Below, piece by piece: positions 1 through 7,278 of a DNA stretch of 11,813 bases; the stretch's first letter is position 1; each line of letters opens with the position of its first letter. The notes beneath the pieces were generated by a model, which was not told the origin of the DNA, made no database searches, and saw nothing but the letters and a program-made list of their open reading frames with translations. Made by a program: the position numbers and the translations under genes. Origin of the DNA: JAQGMO01 sp050954505 (GTDB taxonomy: Bacteria; Pseudomonadota; Gammaproteobacteria; Burkholderiales; Burkholderiaceae_D); contig JBPBPY010000043.1 of the NCBI GenBank assembly GCA_050954505.1, forward strand, positions 1-11,813. The letters run 5' to 3'.

Positions 1-592
1 GATATTGCGTGGACAGGCCACGCGGGCAAACCGTTCTGGTTTTGAATGTCGGCGATGTGCGCGTCGAAGTCCCAACGGACGCCAAACGCGCTAGGACGCG
101 GCGAACAAGATGGTCCAGGCAGTGGGCCGGGACATGCAAGGGATTCGTTGCTGAAAGAGGCATAAGTAACCAGTGCCGGAGGTTTATGACAAACCCGTCG
201 GTCTGACCGGCGCAAAAACGCCAGTCGGTATATCCGCGGCAAAACAATCGGTGCCGCATTTGCGTGTCGCTGCCGCAGCTTCTACGGTAACAGCCGCTCA
301 TGCGGCGCTGCAAAAACCCGAAGAGTGTATCACAGCTGGGTTTTGCGGCGAAATTGGGCAAATCCAATGAGCGATCATTTTCGCCGGATTCCGGCTGATG
401 ATGACTGATTGCAAGATATAGCGAAGATAAATCGTGAACTTCGGATTGATGAAATCTTTGCCGAATGTGAATTTTTTCAGAACCATTGCAGAAACGGCAC
501 TGTCAAAAAAGGGCGAGGGCAGTATTCCACGCAGTAGGCAAAGCGGCAATCGTTCCACGAACGCCTATTTTCTAACTACTCAGGAGTAATAC
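1..592. other. Gene-poor left end with hairpins
   Basis: No reading frame here has a convincing start, ribosome binding site and protein-like composition together. Three inverted repeats are visible. The first is at 207-228 (8-base arms with one mismatch, A-rich loop). The second is at 310-346 (arms GCAAAAACCC and GGGTTTTGC, with one bulged base). The third is at 374-402 (GCCGG/CCGGC inner stem with ATCAT/ATGAT outer arms). None is followed by a clear T-run. The first 120 bases have protein-like codon patterns on both strands in the same codon register, so the end of a neighbouring gene may cross the left edge. The last 15 bases hold the ribosome binding site of the gene at 593. Confidence 0.5.
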
Positions 593-850
593 ATGAACCA
601 GCAAGATAAGACCCAAAATCAAAACCAAGGCCAAAACCGTACCCAGGTGAACCAAGGCAATCAATCCACCGACCAGTCGCGCAACCCATCGCGTCCGCAG
701 GATGCGCAGCAAGACCAGCAACAGCGCGACAAGCAGCAACAAGGCGCCAACCAGAACAACGCCGGACGGCAAGATCAACAAGGGTCGAATCAGCCGAATG
801 CCGATCGCCTGAACACCCAACAGGGTAATACCCAAACCCCACGCAAGTAG
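593..850 (+). CDS. Small Gln/Asn-rich low-complexity protein
   Basis: An 85-residue protein of unknown function. By my count 27 residues are Gln and 14 are Asn, so nearly half the chain is Gln or Asn. The rest is mostly Asp, Arg, Lys, Gly, Ser, Thr and Pro. It has no Phe, Trp, Tyr, Ile, Cys, His or Glu and only one Val and one Leu, so no folded core, membrane segment or signal peptide is expected. The chain should be soluble and disordered. The start is supported by CAGGAG a few bases upstream of the ATG, and the end by two terminator-like hairpins just downstream, which suggests a monocistronic unit. Similar hydrophilic small proteins in bacteria are often stress- or stationary-phase-related, but nothing in the sequence proves that here. 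A non-coding repeat is the alternative, made less likely by the good ribosome binding site. Confidence 0.75.
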   Translation: MNQQDKTQNQNQGQNRTQVNQGNQSTDQSRNPSRPQDAQQDQQQRDKQQQGANQNNAGRQDQQGSNQPNADRLNTQQGNTQTPRK

Positions 851-866
851 ATTGCCGGGTTTTGCA

Positions 867-921
867 GGCGGCCTTCAGGGCCGCCGCAGGGACAGCCTTG
901 CCTGGTCCCTGCTTTGTTTTT
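867..921 (+). terminator. Rho-independent terminator of the Gln/Asn-rich gene
   Basis: Two consecutive stem-loops follow the stop codon. The first is GGCGGCC/GGCCGCC at 867-885 with a 5-base loop. The second is CAGGGAC/GTCCCTG at 887-911, followed by a T-rich tract (CTTTGTTTTT) at 912-921. The second has the usual form of an intrinsic terminator for the + strand. Confidence 0.75.
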
Positions 922-946
922 GTACGTGATCCATGCCGCACGATTG

Positions 947-979
947 ATGCGCTGACGACGTTTTGTCAGGCGCATTTTT
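947..979 (+). terminator. Second terminator-like hairpin
   Basis: The arm ATGCGCTGAC pairs with GTCAGGCGCAT with one bulged G, across an 8-base loop, and runs directly into TTTTT. It lies only 25 bases after the first terminator and points the same way. It is either a back-up terminator or the end of a short separate transcript. Confidence 0.6.
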
Positions 980-1023
980 CACTGGTGGATTCGCAATTCA
1001 TGCGCGGCGATGATTGAACTGAT

Positions 1024-1044
1024 GCGCTGGAGTCGATCCAGCGC
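1024..1044. other. Perfect 8-bp inverted repeat
   Basis: GCGCTGGA at 1024-1031 and TCCAGCGC at 1037-1044 form a perfect stem with a 5-base loop. It lies about 100 bases beyond the stop codon of the dehydrogenase gene on the - strand. There is no T-run on either side. It could be a 3'-end stem-loop of that transcript; a protein-binding dyad is also possible. Confidence 0.4.
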
Positions 1045-1147
1045 TGTTAAGCAGCCGATGTTGACATTGCCGCTGTTCATGCGGCTGCGGTCGCTGTCGC
1101 CTCCAATCCATTACCAGCCATCAGCACGCGGCATACTGGCCGCCGGC

Positions 1148-1930
1148 CTATTGCATGAACCATCCGTGGCTGACCACAATCGATTGACCGGTCAATGCAT
1201 TGCTGGGGAACGCTGCCAGGAAAATCGCCGTCTGCGCCACATCCTGCGTGGTGGTGAATTCACCGTCGACCGTATCCTTCAACATCACATTCTTCACCAC
1301 ATCGGCCTCGCTGATGCCCAGGGTCTTCGCCTGTTCGGGAATCTGCTTTTCCACCAATGGCGTACGCACGAAGCCTGGGCAGATCACGTTCGAGCGGATG
1401 TTGTCTTTCGCCCCTTCCTTGGCCACCACCTTGGCCAGGCCGATCAAGCCATGCTTGGCGGTCACATACGGCGACTTCAGCGGTGAAGCTTCATGCGAGT
1501 GCACCGAGCCCATGTAAATGATGCTGCCGCCCTTGCCCGACTTGACCATTTCACGCATGCAGGCCCGGGTGGTCAGGAACGCGCCATCGAGATGGATGGC
1601 CAGCATTTTTTTCCAGCTTGCCAGCGGCAGGTCGATCACCGGACTGATGATCTGGATGCCGGCGTTGCTGATCAGGATATCGATGGCGCCATAGGCTTCG
1701 ATCACCGAAGCAATGCCCTGGTCGACCTGGGTTTCGTCCGTGACATCCATGGCCACGCCCATGGCGGTGCCGCCATTGGTTTGAATTTCGGCGGCGGTAT
1801 TTCGCGCGGCGTCGAGATTGAGGTCGGCAATCACCACGCGAGCGCCCTGCTTCGCGTATTCCAGCGCAATTTCCTTGCCGATGCCGCTGGCCGAGCCAGT
1901 GATGACGGCGACTTTGTCTTTGAGGATCAT
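1148..1930 (-). CDS. bdhA: D-3-hydroxybutyrate dehydrogenase
   Basis: A cytoplasmic NAD-dependent short-chain dehydrogenase that interconverts D-3-hydroxybutyrate and acetoacetate, a step in polyhydroxybutyrate turnover. The 260-residue length is typical of the bacterial enzyme. Residues 11-18 are the TGxxxGIG nucleotide-binding loop and 88-91 are SNAG. The catalytic triad is Ser142, Tyr155 and Lys159 (YxxxK). Residues associated with substrate binding in this family are also present: Gln93, His144, Lys152, Gln196 and Trp257 near the C-terminus. These distinguish it from generic acyl-carrier-protein reductases. AAGGGA upstream of the ATG supports the start. It lies about 95 bases downstream of the proline-rich protein gene on the same strand. 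Read-through is possible, but function gives no link, and no PHB synthase or depolymerase is in view. Confidence 0.93.
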   Translation of the reverse strand: MILKDKVAVITGSASGIGKEIALEYAKQGARVVIADLNLDAARNTAAEIQTNGGTAMGVAMDVTDETQVDQGIASVIEAYGAIDILISNAGIQIISPVIDLPLASWKKMLAIHLDGAFLTTRACMREMVKSGKGGSIIYMGSVHSHEASPLKSPYVTAKHGLIGLAKVVAKEGAKDNIRSNVICPGFVRTPLVEKQIPEQAKTLGISEADVVKNVMLKDTVDGEFTTTQDVAQTAIFLAAFPSNALTGQSIVVSHGWFMQ

Positions 1931-2025
1931 GATTTTCCCTTATGGTTGTGGTCCACACTGCGGGCCCGGGGCGATGTTTGCAGCGATGCAGCGAACCAAC
2001 GGCCAAGCTCGCTGCAGCAGCGGAC

Positions 2026-2949
2026 TCAATACCCCGAGAAGAATTCCTGCTTCAAAAACTTTTCCAGTTGTGCACTGTCTTCAGGACGCGCAGAAAGTGT
2101 CAGCACACGTCCAAGACGATAGGAGTCCCAGCTGAAATCGCCCGGCTGGTACTTGCGGATCAGTTCGATCATGCTTTTGACGATCGCCGTTTCGATATCG
2201 CCGCCTGGACCGGCATCGACTTCAATCGACTGGTTCAGGTTTGCCGAACGGTTCGAGGCCCAGCCCCGGAAGATGAAGGTCGCCTGGCGTATGCCTTTGT
2301 GCGTGATCTGGAATGCGCCACCGGCAGCGTTGCGGCGGCTGCCCTGGGTGCGCATGCTGTGCTGGATATTGGCCAGCGCCACGCTGTTGTCGGCCGCCCT
2401 GGTTTCTCCATTGCCTGCCGGCGCAGGATCGGAACGCTCGGCCGGCGGCGGATCGGCAGGAATGCCGGCGGCGCGGCGACGTTCACGCGCTGCATTCACC
2501 ATGCCCATCATGTCGGTCGGCTGTGCTTCTTCAACGGCCTTGGGTTCGCTGCGCGGCGCCTGGGCCGGCATCTGCATCGTCACCGGCGGCAATGGCGCCT
2601 GGCGCTGGGCCAGCTGCGTTGTCGGCCGGGGCGCCGGTGCCGGTTTCGAGACGCGCGGTTTTGCCGGTGCCGGCTTGACGGCCGGCCGGGGTGCGGGTTT
2701 GACTGCCGGCGCGGGTACCGAAGGCGGTGGCGACGGCGCCGGTGTCGGTGCCGGCCTGGCTGCCGGTGCCGAATTCGGCAGCAACTGCACCGTCAAGGCG
2801 TCGGGATTGTATTCGGCCATGCGCTCCTGCGGCGGCTTGACCGGCACCACATACAGCGCACACAGCAGCACTGCCAGATGCAGCAGCAGCGTCAAGCCGA
2901 TGCCGATGGCGGTGCGCGAACGCAAGTGGGGCAACATCGAAACGACCAT
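2026..2949 (-). CDS. Membrane-anchored proline-rich protein, TonB-like architecture
   Basis: A 307-residue protein of uncertain function. It starts with a short basic stretch and one hydrophobic segment at about 13-35, so it is probably an inner-membrane protein with its bulk in the periplasm. Residues 61-122 are a Pro/Ala/Lys-rich stalk with PAP and KPAP-type repeats, as in TonB, TolA and similar envelope-spanning proteins. Residues 189-307 look folded, with alternating hydrophobic stretches around a TFIFRGW motif near 224-230. I do not see the usual TonB C-terminal signature, so I do not call it TonB; no ExbB or ExbD is nearby. The first ATG is preferred over the one at residue 5. The gene begins 2 bases after the stop of the RDD-domain gene, which indicates co-transcription. 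Confidence 0.8.
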   Translation of the reverse strand: MVVSMLPHLRSRTAIGIGLTLLLHLAVLLCALYVVPVKPPQERMAEYNPDALTVQLLPNSAPAARPAPTPAPSPPPSVPAPAVKPAPRPAVKPAPAKPRVSKPAPAPRPTTQLAQRQAPLPPVTMQMPAQAPRSEPKAVEEAQPTDMMGMVNAARERRRAAGIPADPPPAERSDPAPAGNGETRAADNSVALANIQHSMRTQGSRRNAAGGAFQITHKGIRQATFIFRGWASNRSANLNQSIEVDAGPGGDIETAIVKSMIELIRKYQPGDFSWDSYRLGRVLTLSARPEDSAQLEKFLKQEFFSGY

Positions 2950-2951
2950 GG

Positions 2952-3419
2952 TCAGGAAAACCTTACCGGCAAGCCCGCCCGTTTGCGCGCACGCACCACC
3001 ACGGTCCCGGCCAGTTTGTCATGCCAGCCCTGCTTGCGGCCATCGAAGGCAACCCAGAGAAATCCCAGGCACAGGAGTATCGCCGAGAGAAAGTAGGCAA
3101 GATAACGAACCACATCCTGGCGCAGTGTGGTGGGCTGGCCTGTTGCGGCATCGACGATGCGGGCGCCGATCACCATCTTGCCGGGCGTGGCCTGGCAATA
3201 GCGCCAGAAGGCAATCACCAGCAGGGCTGGCAGGACATAGGTGATGACATCGGCCGGCAAGCCGTCGATTTCCACCCCCGCCATCAGGCGCTCGCGGCCA
3301 AAGACGGCAAACAGCAAAGGCACGGCAATGACCATCAACACCAGGGTGTCAATGATCGAGGCCCACACCCGCAGCCAGAATCCCACGTACTCCAGCTCCA
3401 GTTCAGGCACACTGTTCAT
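2952..3419 (-). CDS. RDD family membrane protein
   Basis: A 155-residue integral membrane protein of the RDD family, whose biochemical role is mostly unknown (some members are linked to ion transport). Arg17 and Asp24 lie in the first hydrophobic segment (about 13-40). A second segment lies at 60-73 and a third at about 105-125. The family signature after the second segment (TPGKMVIGARIVD, 78-90) and the C-terminal FDGRKQGWHDKLAGT (125-139) are both clear. A longer frame upstream to 3596 exists, but the extra N-terminus is not protein-like and would overlap the divergent gene, so the ATG at 3419 is chosen; its ribosome binding site is weak. The gene is followed after 2 bases by the proline-rich membrane protein and probably forms an operon with it. 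Confidence 0.88.
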   Translation of the reverse strand: MNSVPELELEYVGFWLRVWASIIDTLVLMVIAVPLLFAVFGRERLMAGVEIDGLPADVITYVLPALLVIAFWRYCQATPGKMVIGARIVDAATGQPTTLRQDVVRYLAYFLSAILLCLGFLWVAFDGRKQGWHDKLAGTVVVRARKRAGLPVRFS

Positions 3420-3562
3420 TTCATCGGTCAGGGAAAAATTAGTCGGATTGTTGGCGCTAATGTTACAGGAAGCGCCGGGGCGCTGCGCTGCCCGGGGCGT
3501 CATGGTCGCCAGGGTGCTGATAAACTGCGCGACCACTGCGTAATTTCCCGATCTGGCTCTTG

Positions 3563-4924
3563 ATGGCAACCCTTGAACAACTGCGCTGCGGCGCACTGGC
3601 TGGAACGCGGCGCCTGCAATTGCGCTGCGACCTGACGCACTTTCCCGAAGAAATCTACGCGCTTGCCGACACGCTTGAAATTCTTGACCTGTCCGGCAAT
3701 GCCCTGGTTGCGCTGCCCGATGACCTGTGGCGGCTGGGCCGGCTGCAGGTGCTGTTTTGTTCCGAGAATCGATTTACCGAACTGCCGGCCGTGCTGGGAC
3801 GGTGCCGGAACCTGCAGATGATCGGCTTCAAGGCCAACCGCATCAGCCACGTGCCGGAGGCTGCACTGCCGCCGCGGCTGCGCTGGCTGATCCTCACCGA
3901 CAATGCCATCGAGGCCCTGCCTTCACGCATCGGGCAATGCAGCCAGTTGCAGAAATTGATGTTGGCGGGTAACCGCTTGACCACCTTGCCCCGTGAGCTG
4001 GGCGCCTGCCGCGACCTGGCGTTGCTGCGCATATCAGCCAACCGCCTGGCGGCCCTGCCCGCCTGGCTGGCCTCGATGCCAAACCTGGCCTGGCTTGCAT
4101 GCGCTGGCAATCCATTTTCCCAGGCGTTGGAAGACAAGGTCCTGGGGCACGACTCGGTAAAGCGCATCGACTGGAATCATTTGACGCTGGGAGAGAAGCT
4201 CGGCGAAGGTGCGTCGGGAGTGATTCATCGCGCCCTGCACCGGCGTCCGGGCGCCAGCGCGCCGGCCGAAAGTGTGGCAGTCAAACTTTTCAAGGGAACA
4301 CTGACCAGCGATGGCTTGCCACAATCGGAAATCGCGGCCTGCCTGCAGGCGGGCCAGCATGCCGGCCTGATTCCCATCCTGGGCCGCATCGAGAATCACC
4401 CCAGCGGCATGGCGGGAATGATGATGCCGCTGATCGCTGCCGGTTTGGTCAATCTGGCAGCACCGCCGAGCCTGGCATCGTGCTCACGCGATGTCTATGC
4501 AGAGAATTGGCGGCTGGAGCTGCCGGCGCTACTTGGCATGACGCTGGTGGTGGCCGGCGCGGCGCGCCACCTGCATGTCCTTGGCATCATGCATGGCGAT
4601 CTGTATGGGCACAACATCCTGCATGACCAGCATGGCCATGCCTTGCTGGGCGACTTCGGTGCGGCGTCGCTGTACGACACCGGCAGTCCGCACGCAGCAG
4701 CCTTGCAGCGCCTGGAAGTTCGGGCATTCGGTTATCTGCTGGAGGAATTGCTTGCGCGGGTGGACCTGCCTGCACAGGGTAGCGGTGCGCAACAGTTCGC
4801 GGTACTGGCGCAGTTGTGCTGCGCCTGCCTGCAACCGCGCCCTGATGACAGGCCATCGTTCGAGGAAATCGAGGTCGTGCTGTTGCGCTGCACGTCAAGC
4901 GGGCAAACAAGCCCGCGCAATTGA
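3563..4924 (+). CDS. Leucine-rich repeat protein with C-terminal protein kinase domain
   Basis: A 453-residue protein joining about seven leucine-rich repeats of 22-23 residues (about 38-185, pattern LxxLxLxxNxLxxLPxxLxxxxx) to a kinase-like domain (about 205-442). The kinase part has a Gly-rich loop GEGASG (214-219), VAVK with the ATP-binding Lys241, a possible helix-C Glu256, catalytic HGDLYGHN (Asp346, Asn351) and DFG (364-366). Phosphotransfer is therefore plausible, probably on Ser/Thr. It is a non-RD type (HGD). The stretch after DFG is short and lacks an APE motif. RPDDRPSF near 426-433 resembles the end of the kinase lobe in receptor-like kinases. No signal peptide or membrane segment is seen, so it should be cytoplasmic. 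An in-frame TTG lies one codon earlier; neither start has a good ribosome binding site. Repeats probably bind a protein partner, which is unknown. Confidence 0.88.
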   Translation: MATLEQLRCGALAGTRRLQLRCDLTHFPEEIYALADTLEILDLSGNALVALPDDLWRLGRLQVLFCSENRFTELPAVLGRCRNLQMIGFKANRISHVPEAALPPRLRWLILTDNAIEALPSRIGQCSQLQKLMLAGNRLTTLPRELGACRDLALLRISANRLAALPAWLASMPNLAWLACAGNPFSQALEDKVLGHDSVKRIDWNHLTLGEKLGEGASGVIHRALHRRPGASAPAESVAVKLFKGTLTSDGLPQSEIAACLQAGQHAGLIPILGRIENHPSGMAGMMMPLIAAGLVNLAAPPSLASCSRDVYAENWRLELPALLGMTLVVAGAARHLHVLGIMHGDLYGHNILHDQHGHALLGDFGAASLYDTGSPHAAALQRLEVRAFGYLLEELLARVDLPAQGSGAQQFAVLAQLCCACLQPRPDDRPSFEEIEVVLLRCTSSGQTSPRN

Positions 4925-4947
4925 CTGCGGGCCAGGCGCCGAGGTGG

Positions 4948-5013
4948 AAAAAAACTGCGGGTTGCTGCGGGTTGCTGCGGGTTGCTGCGGTACTGCTGCC
5001 CTTTCAGGCAGCA
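4948..5013 (-). terminator. Split terminator of the FtsH-like gene
   Basis: Read on the - strand, the stop codon is followed within a few bases by a hairpin (TGCTGCC/GGCAGCA, at 5007-5013 and 4994-5000). A run of seven T follows, but only after about 40 bases occupied by a tandem repeat (7 A on the + strand at 4948-4954). Each half looks like part of an intrinsic terminator. Whether the pair still works at this distance cannot be told from sequence. Confidence 0.4.
4955..4990. repeat. 10-base tandem repeat, 3.6 copies
   Basis: The unit CTGCGGGTTG occurs three times without change, followed by a partial copy (CTGCGG). It lies in the 93-base gap between two convergent genes. Identical copies suggest recent slippage expansion, so the copy number may vary among strains. 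Confidence 0.9.
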
Positions 5014-5017
5014 TCGC

Positions 5018-6943
5018 TCACGCTGCTACCCGGAACTCCGGCAAGCGCAAGCCGGCAATCAAATCGAAGACTTCATCCTTCGACAGCACATAGCGCTCCA
5101 GCAGCGTGCCTTTGAGTGCCAGGATCAGTTCGCGGTAATCCTTGATCGAGTCCAGCGTGCTGGTATACAGTTCATCGGCCTTGGACTCGACCTGGCGCAC
5201 CGAATCTTCTCCCGAGCCTTCACGCTTCAACTGGGTGTAGTCGAGCTTGGAACGCGAATACATCGACAGCCGGTTGACCATCAGGTCCAGCATCGAGGTG
5301 GCTTTCTGGATATCGTTCTGGCTGCCCACCGAAATGCCGCGCGCGCCGTAGAACAATTCTTCCGCCGCCACGCCGCCGTAGAGCTGCTTGACATCCTGCT
5401 CCAGCTCTTCCAGGGTGCGCAACGAAACATCGTCGGCGGAGGAAAGCACATAACCAAGGGCGCCCAGCTTGGAGACCGACTCGGTGCTGATCTTGAGCAG
5501 GTGCGACCGCTGCTTGACTTCATCGAGCGACAAGCCTTCGCGCAAGTAAGGGTCGATCTGCATGAAGAAGTGACCCAGTTCGTGCAAGGCCACGCGTTCG
5601 CGCTGCTTGTCTTTTTCTGCCGTGGTGGCGCGATCGGTCAAGCCCAGCGAGGCCCGTTCGAAGGCGCGAAACAGCACATCGGTGGTAATGGCACAGGACT
5701 CCTGGATGGCAATCATGCTGGCCCGATCGACCACGGTTTCAAGCAAAGCCGGACTCAGGTTGGCAGTGATCTCGGCGACATAATCCAGGTTCAGGTTGAC
5801 CCAGTCGACACAGCCTTCGTCCTTGCGTTTCAAAAACACGCTGAGCAATTCCCGCCGCTCGGCCTTGTTTGGCAAACGGAAGTTGATCTTCACCGAAAAC
5901 CGCCGCAGCATGGCCTCGTCCATTGGCGTGCTGGCGTCGTCGAAGTTCGATGCCACCATCCAGATCACGTTGGCGCCCTCGTCACTCTTGATGCCATCGA
6001 GCAGGCCAAGCAGTGTGTTGGCGGTATCGTCATCCCACTTGCGCTCACCGCGTCCCCGCGGCATGAACAGGCTTTGCGCCTCGTCGAGGAAAATGATGCA
6101 GCGGCGGCCCTGGGTGCAGGCTTTCTTGTAGATGGCATTGAGTGCCTTGGCGCCGCCGCCGACGAAGCCGGACTCAAGGCCCGATCCGGAAGCGGAGATC
6201 AGTGGAATGTCGAGTTTTTTGGCCAGATAGCCGGCCAGCTTGGTCTTGCCGGTACCTGCCGGGCCGGTCAGCATGACATTGAACGGTTTGTCGATATTGT
6301 GCGAACGGTAGGCGCTGCGGTTGCGGATCATGTCTTCGAGGTGGGCGACTTCCTGCTTGATGTCTTCCATGCCGACCAGATCATCCATGCTGCCATGCAG
6401 GTTTTCCGGCTGCGTCACCGTGGCTGCCGCCCCCATGCCGGGCAAGCCTTTCTTGAGCGCTACGAACATGAACAGCAGCAAGGCAATACCAACTGCATTG
6501 CGTGAAAGGAAGGCCAGCAGGTCGCTGCCGGCGCCAGCCGCATCATCGTCCTGCATCACGGCCTTGTGGCGGGCGAGGAAGTCGTCGCGCGCAATGGCAT
6601 AGGGAATGGCCGATTTCAGCAGGATCTCACGCTCCAGATTGCCATGCGTGCTGGCCGGAACCTTGACGACAATGATTTGCAGACTGTCGCGATACTTGAA
6701 GACATAGCGCGGGAATTCAGACTGTGGCCTGGCAATGAGCAGGTATTCCAGCCGGCCCTTGTTGGCAGGCAGCTCGGTAATGCGCGAAATATCCTGCGTC
6801 TGCAGCACCGGACCGGCCGCTTGCTCGACCTCGGGTTTGTAGAACATGGCCGCCCCCACTGCGGCGCAAGCCAGCAAGGCCACCATGGCAATGCGGACAT
6901 AAAGGTTGCTGAAGGCTTCGACAACTTTCAAAAGGCTGGGCAT
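5018..6943 (-). CDS. FtsH-like membrane AAA+ zinc metalloprotease
   Basis: A 641-residue protein with the FtsH layout. It has a membrane segment at 17-34, a periplasmic part at about 35-145, a second membrane segment at 149-164, an AAA+ ATPase at about 185-430 and an M41-type peptidase at about 445-635. Seen motifs are Walker A GPAGTGKT (227-234), pore loop GFVGGG (259-264), Walker B IIFLDEAQ (283-290) and the second region of homology ending RRFS (347-350). The zinc site is HELGH (454-458), with Asp544 in NDIQKAT as the likely third ligand. It should unfold and degrade membrane or cytosolic proteins with ATP. It differs from housekeeping FtsH in Walker B (DEAQ for DEID), the RPGR-type finger and HELGH for HEAGH. 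I treat it as a paralogue and give no symbol. The ATG at 6943 is preferred over a GTG at 7042, whose extra residues are not protein-like. It converges with the LRR-kinase gene. Confidence 0.9.
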   Translation of the reverse strand: MPSLLKVVEAFSNLYVRIAMVALLACAAVGAAMFYKPEVEQAAGPVLQTQDISRITELPANKGRLEYLLIARPQSEFPRYVFKYRDSLQIIVVKVPASTHGNLEREILLKSAIPYAIARDDFLARHKAVMQDDDAAGAGSDLLAFLSRNAVGIALLLFMFVALKKGLPGMGAAATVTQPENLHGSMDDLVGMEDIKQEVAHLEDMIRNRSAYRSHNIDKPFNVMLTGPAGTGKTKLAGYLAKKLDIPLISASGSGLESGFVGGGAKALNAIYKKACTQGRRCIIFLDEAQSLFMPRGRGERKWDDDTANTLLGLLDGIKSDEGANVIWMVASNFDDASTPMDEAMLRRFSVKINFRLPNKAERRELLSVFLKRKDEGCVDWVNLNLDYVAEITANLSPALLETVVDRASMIAIQESCAITTDVLFRAFERASLGLTDRATTAEKDKQRERVALHELGHFFMQIDPYLREGLSLDEVKQRSHLLKISTESVSKLGALGYVLSSADDVSLRTLEELEQDVKQLYGGVAAEELFYGARGISVGSQNDIQKATSMLDLMVNRLSMYSRSKLDYTQLKREGSGEDSVRQVESKADELYTSTLDSIKDYRELILALKGTLLERYVLSKDEVFDLIAGLRLPEFRVAA

Positions 6944-7278
6944 GGGAAATCCGAAAAGTGAAGTGCTGGGATTACGGTTGATCGAGTACCCGTTCGTACT
7001 GCATGGTCTACATATACGTCGTTTCGCGGCACAAAGATTCACTCAGCAAAATGTTACTGATTTGAATTATTCTCTTGTGGAAACATTTGTATGAGACCTG
7101 ATCTGGCCGGAAATAGCAATGACTGTTTGGGTAATTCTAGAATATTTTTGTACCCACTCAGCCAATCCGTGCCAATCAGGCAGCAGTTTTGTTGCAGCGC
7201 GTCGTCAAGCTGGTAGGATTGACAATGCCGCTTTGGCATCTCTGTTGCGAACATCCCTCACGCAAGAAAAGGAACACG
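6944..7278. other. Divergent intergenic region
   Basis: No supported gene. The region separates the - strand protease gene from the + strand gene at 7279 and should hold both promoters. It is more AT-rich than its neighbours, especially 7050-7150. It contains a perfect 10-base palindrome, ATTCTAGAAT, at 7134-7143. It also has AGTAC/GTACT arms near 6986-7001 and a small stem ATGCC/GGCAT near 7225-7239. A weak + strand promoter could be TTGCAG and TAGGAT, 16 bases apart, starting near 7193. No promoter can be named with confidence. Confidence 0.4.

Noticed and set aside
1010..1486. 158-codon open frame on the + strand
   Set aside because: It lies mostly antisense to the dehydrogenase gene, has His/Arg-rich shadow composition and no ribosome binding site.
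1942..3244. Long + strand frames opposite the proline-rich and RDD genes
   Set aside because: These Arg/Cys/Gly-rich translations come from the complement of Pro/Ala codons; the - strand frames have recognisable domains.
4899..4916. GCGGGC/GCCCGC hairpin as terminator of the LRR-kinase gene
   Set aside because: It lies inside the last codons of the gene and has no T-run after it, so it was not called a terminator.
4982..6505. 507-codon open frame on the + strand
   Set aside because: It is a shadow of the FtsH-like gene, whose - strand translation carries the Walker, zinc and pore motifs.
7054..7254. 66-codon - strand frame in the divergent intergenic region
   Set aside because: The purine-rich stretch abuts the ATG with no spacing and the composition is not convincing.
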